64,000 nt of DNA from Urophycis tenuis. Its lineage: Eukaryota > Chordata > Actinopteri > Gadiformes > Phycidae. The position numbers and the translations under genes are program-made. Where the stretch lies: NCBI GenBank assembly GCA_036785325.1, contig JAXIVH010000002.1, forward strand, positions 1,475,182 to 1,539,181, read 5' to 3'. The notes below the pieces were generated by a model, which made no database searches, was not told the origin of the DNA, and worked only from the letters and a program-made list of their open reading frames with translations. Numbering within the stretch: the first letter of the stretch is position 1; each line of letters begins with the position of its first letter. Below, piece after piece: positions 61,064-64,000 of this stretch.

Positions 61064-61540
61064 CGTGCATGCGTTTTAGACATGCTTGGATGCTGTGTGC
61101 ATGGTAGCCTCTGTTTGTTTGTGTCTGTTCCGTGATCATGCATGTCAACAGTGTACGTGTCTAATTGATAAACGGACAGAACGGAACATTAGTCAATTGA
61201 TTCAGACTTTTCTAGAGTTCATGACCGAGGCATAGTTCATACAAGGTTTACTGTTAAAAGTGAAGGGAAGTGTCTAGGTTAAGAAAAGTCACAATAGTGT
61301 GGTCGGAGACATCAACACTCAAGTTAAGTCTGTAACCCCATTGCGAGTGCATAATGTCTGCAAACTGCGCTCTGAACCAATGATTTATTGCGTTTTGTAT
61401 TCTACTCATGCAGAGAGCCTGTTCGCATCGCTGATTAGATCAGAGGTCATATCAGCAAATCAAACAAACAATGGCTAGTTGTCATCTACCTTCTGTGTGA
61501 ATGGCAAGCAGGGCTGTTTGGGGATGGCATGTCCTGTCTT
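59999..61540. other. Intergenic, no gene recognised
   Basis: The ORF at 60,161-60,358 (65 aa) looks like ordinary composition, but I recognise no family and see no splice partner. There is a GT microsatellite at 61,013-61,059. Otherwise nothing is supported. Confidence 0.55.
61013..61059. repeat. (GT)n microsatellite
   Basis: About 23 GT units. Confidence 0.96.
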
Positions 61541-62614
61541 AGGGTTTAATATTTTTTCCCGAAAATGACATGAATCAGATCCTGGGGTTTTTTAGTTGTT
61601 TTTTTTTAGCCTAAGTAAGCCTTATGTATTATTTGTATCAATATTACGGCAAAAGAACAAAGTGTATGTCCATCAACACAGCAATGATCAATTCTACGCT
61701 ACTGCGTGACATCCGCTGCAGCGCTAATTATGAAATGCCAGGTGCTGCTTGTCCGTGACTTGTCTTCTGAAAAGCTAGGCAACCCTTATAAAACCAACAT
61801 TTTACAGAACTCCATCAAAAAAAATTAACGAAATATGTTAAAGTTAACCATTGAATGATTCCTAAACCATTCTCTTAAACTAAATCCATTATTTATTTGG
61901 CTGTTGAGATTTAAGCGGCTGCAAACGGGAATAATCACTCATGTTAATCAAATATTTCTTTATTGGGCAGGACAGGCATATTTCTCTTTTAAACACATAC
62001 GCGTTCAATAAATTAAAGAAAACGACCCACAGCAATGTACATTAGGCCATAGGTATAGGCTATGTAAAACGATAGCCTGAACTGAAATAACAAAAGACTG
62101 CCGCAATATCACTATTATTGAACTCGTGACAACTTAGGCTAACATCTGCCGCAATATCAGCATTGCATTGAACTCGTGAGCTGAGGCAGGCATATTTCTC
62201 TTTTAAACACAGCAATCTCACATAGCAACACGTCGCAATCTTCGGAATATTTCTCATGCTGAGATTCTAAATGTCGGCGTAATCCCCTTGTTGACCCTCC
62301 GGAACACTTGATAACACGGTCACACAGCATACACTTAGCGTGTTCATTTTCCAGTTTTTGAAAATACCCCCATACAAAGCTGGCCGCAGGTGCAGACATC
62401 ATTAGCGGAGGCATTAGTGACCCTGTATTACTGTAGCTACGGTAGGCTACGGCACCGTCGCCTCCATCAACGTTATCGTATGACAGCAATAGACGCGCAC
62501 TCGTTTATTTTTGTTTTTGTTTTTTTTCGCGTTTCCCGTCATTACTTTTCCCGGGAATCGGGAAATAGTCTTGATCAGATTTCCTGGGAATCCCGGGTCC
62601 CGGGATTAAACCCT
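61541..62614 (-). mobile_element. Internally deleted hAT transposon
   Basis: Inverted termini: the left reads agggtttaat and the right, reverse-complemented, agggtttaatcccggg. The flanks CCTGTCTT (61,533-61,540) and CCTGTGTG (62,615-62,622) match at 6 of 8 bases, as expected for a worn 8-bp hAT target duplication. Inside, on the - strand, is a BED zinc finger. At about 1.07 kb the element lacks the transposase catalytic core. Internal direct repeats (for example catatttctcttttaaaca at about 61,978 and 62,190) add to the decay. Confidence 0.75.
62157..62489 (-). pseudogene. hAT transposase N-terminus with BED zinc finger (truncated)
   Basis: 110 residues. The BED finger shows aromatic 'SFVWGYF', then 'CMLC' (CxxC) and 'GLRRHLESQHEKY' (HxxxxH), in the order and spacing of BED fingers in hAT transposases and ZBED proteins. 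The finger is a DNA-binding module. The reading frame ends soon after, and the RNase-H-like catalytic domain and dimerisation domain are absent, so it is a remnant of the enclosing element. A domesticated gene is less likely, because the termini are still visible. Confidence 0.8.
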
Positions 62615-62644
62615 CCTGTGTGTTGACTCAACACACAGGAGGGT
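62610..62644. repeat. Perfect palindrome, 17-bp arms
   Basis: Arms 62,610-62,626 and 62,628-62,644 are exact reverse complements around a single C. The left arm overlaps the right end of the hAT element. Confidence 0.97.
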
Positions 62645-62646
62645 AC

Positions 62647-62745
62647 AAGGCACGGTACAAGAGAGAGAAGAGAGTCAGACTGAAGTGACTCAACACTGTT
62701 GAGTCACTTCAGTCTGACTCTCTTCTCTCTCTTGTACCGTGCCTT
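62647..62745. repeat. Perfect palindrome, 49-bp arms
   Basis: Arms 62,647-62,695 and 62,697-62,745 are exact reverse complements around a single C. No mismatch was found. It starts two bases after the preceding palindrome. Confidence 0.97.
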
Positions 62746-63163
62746 CACATTGGGCCTAGATTTTTGCCTTCAACAGCTTGGTTGTTATGTGTGTGAGGTG
62801 CAAAACTCGCCCCCACCAATCTGTTAAGAATTCTGCTAAGTGTGTCCTTTTTAACCCAGGGCCACCTCATTTACACCTTCTGTTAAACTGTGGTGCAACA
62901 TATGTCTTGACATGCCACTGCCACCGAGCACAGAGGTTAATATGCGAGGAGAGGGTTATTGCTGTGACAGTGCTGTGTCAGTAAGAGTTAATCAGTGATT
63001 TTTGGGGACCAGTATGTGCCACATTGACCCATATAAGAGACTGGCATTGCTGTACTGTAACAACTCCAGGGATTTAAGTGAGTATCTAAACCGTATGATG
63101 AAGTTGATTACCTCAGCTATCTGACCTATTTACACACACATATACACATATTATATATATAAA
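62746..63163. other. Intergenic, no feature recognised
   Basis: No gene or repeat boundary was seen; a short TATA-rich run precedes the SINE. Confidence 0.5.
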
Positions 63164-63305
63164 GGGGGCATTTAGCAGACGCTTTTGTCCAAAGCGACTT
63201 ACAATCAGTACATGTGTGGGGTTCGGCATGTGGACAGTTGGAGGAGGGGGATCAAGGGGATCGAACCGCCAACCCTACCCGCTCTACCCACTGAGCTACT
63301 GCCGC
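63164..63305 (-). mobile_element. tRNA-derived SINE, copy 2
   Basis: The same family and orientation as 47,371-47,541: a tRNA-like head on the - strand (tagctcagtgggtagagc, ggttcgatccc) and the tail gtcgctttggacaaaagcg. It is about 30 bp shorter than copy 1 because part of the segment between the boxes is missing. Confidence 0.85.
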
Positions 63306-64000
63306 AGTTGTCTTGATCATATAGCCTATATAGGCCTACTGTATATTCCATTATCCCAGCATCTGACAGGTGTGACATACTTTCAGGTTGTCAGTTCTAT
63401 GAAATGAACTTGTCCCTTTGTCCATTCTGTCCCCAAAGTCTCAAAATAATATTTTTGACAACAATTTTTGAAACAACCTTGAATTGATCACCCAATTAAA
63501 CATTTAATTAATCACTGAAAAAACATTTTGTTACAACTATCCATGTCCACTTCTGTTTATCTGTGTCCACTTTCACAATACAGACTTGAGATTTGGCTTG
63601 GACTTGCCTAAAAACACTTGAGACTAGACTTGGACTTGCACTCAATCCTTGAGACTTAACTTAGACTTGGACTTGCACTCAATCCTTGAGACTTAACTTG
63701 TAGCTTCTGCCATAGCCAGCTCCTGCCTATGGCAGAAAAAGTGGAAAAACTGTCAGGGGAATTCTAATCACCAATGTCAGGCATCATATCTGAAAGGTCC
63801 ACAGTATCTCTGCAAAGAGCAGTGATTCTACATATCCTGACCTATATTGCATCCCTTGTTGCCCTGGATTAAACTTTAACCAGTGCAAGTCAAACCTCAG
63901 GCCAACTGAAGACTGAGTCTCCTCCGACAAAACAAAGTCATCAAATATGTACCATGCCTATTTCAATTATTAACATGATTCTTTCAGAATATCTCAATAA
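63306..64000. other. Intergenic end of window
   Basis: No gene recognised. A 37-bp tandem duplication (63,625-63,698) of a CTTGAGACT/GGACTTG-type sequence and a short hairpin (63,705-63,715 with 63,727-63,737) are present. Confidence 0.6.
63625..63698. repeat. 37-bp tandem duplication
   Basis: Two copies, offset 37 bp, starting tagacttggacttgcactca. Related, less exact units (acttgagac) precede them. Confidence 0.85.

Noticed and set aside
61541..62614. Domesticated ZBED-like host gene
   Set aside because: The BED finger is followed by a stop with no catalytic or dimerisation domain, and the transposon ends are still recognisable, so a dead hAT element explains it better.

Overview
The window is vertebrate nuclear DNA, almost certainly from a teleost fish. 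It shows small spliced exons in large introns, very dense CA/GT and CT/GA microsatellites, and fish-type interspersed repeats (tRNA-derived SINEs, a LINE reverse-transcriptase fragment, hAT- and Harbinger-like remnants). No bacterial, phage or CRISPR content is visible. The species cannot be named from the sequence.

From 1,611 to 46,678 on the + strand lie 28 consecutive coding exons of a capping-protein regulator of the CARMIL family, closest to CARMIL1 (LRRC16A). They encode about 896 residues: most of the N-terminal PH-like domain, the linker, the whole leucine-rich-repeat domain and the helical dimerisation domain. The first coding exon(s) with the start codon lie before the window. The C-terminal part (capping-protein-binding region and proline-rich tail) was not found after exon 28. 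Exons 1-20 are clean in frame and phase. Five of the last eight exons carry one-base homopolymer length changes that break the frame, just upstream of a 200-N assembly gap (47,954-48,153).

Beyond the gap, on the - strand (56,004-52,204), is a compact seven-exon gene for a TLDc-domain protein, closest to the C-terminal third of NCOA7 (OXR1/NCOA7 family). It has a strong Kozak start and a TATAAAAGG box upstream of it, so it looks like a short, self-contained form of about 273 residues. Its last exon has one extra G in a G run. The two genes converge on the gap. Nothing in the sequence links them functionally, and the join itself rests on a placeholder gap.

The remaining 48.7-64 kb holds interspersed repeats and two striking minisatellites: a 20-bp array of about 71 units with a two-letter variant code (56.73-58.16 kb) and a GC-rich array with a 129-bp higher-order period (58.69-59.29 kb). 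It also holds a deleted hAT element with a BED zinc-finger ORF, bordered by two perfect palindromes at 62.6 kb. Several other perfect or near-perfect hairpins (3.1, 5.1, 20.0 and 35.6 kb) are scattered through the window. I found no convincing new multi-gene system. The most unusual signals are the palindromes, the decodable minisatellite and the 3'-clustered frame breaks in carmil1.
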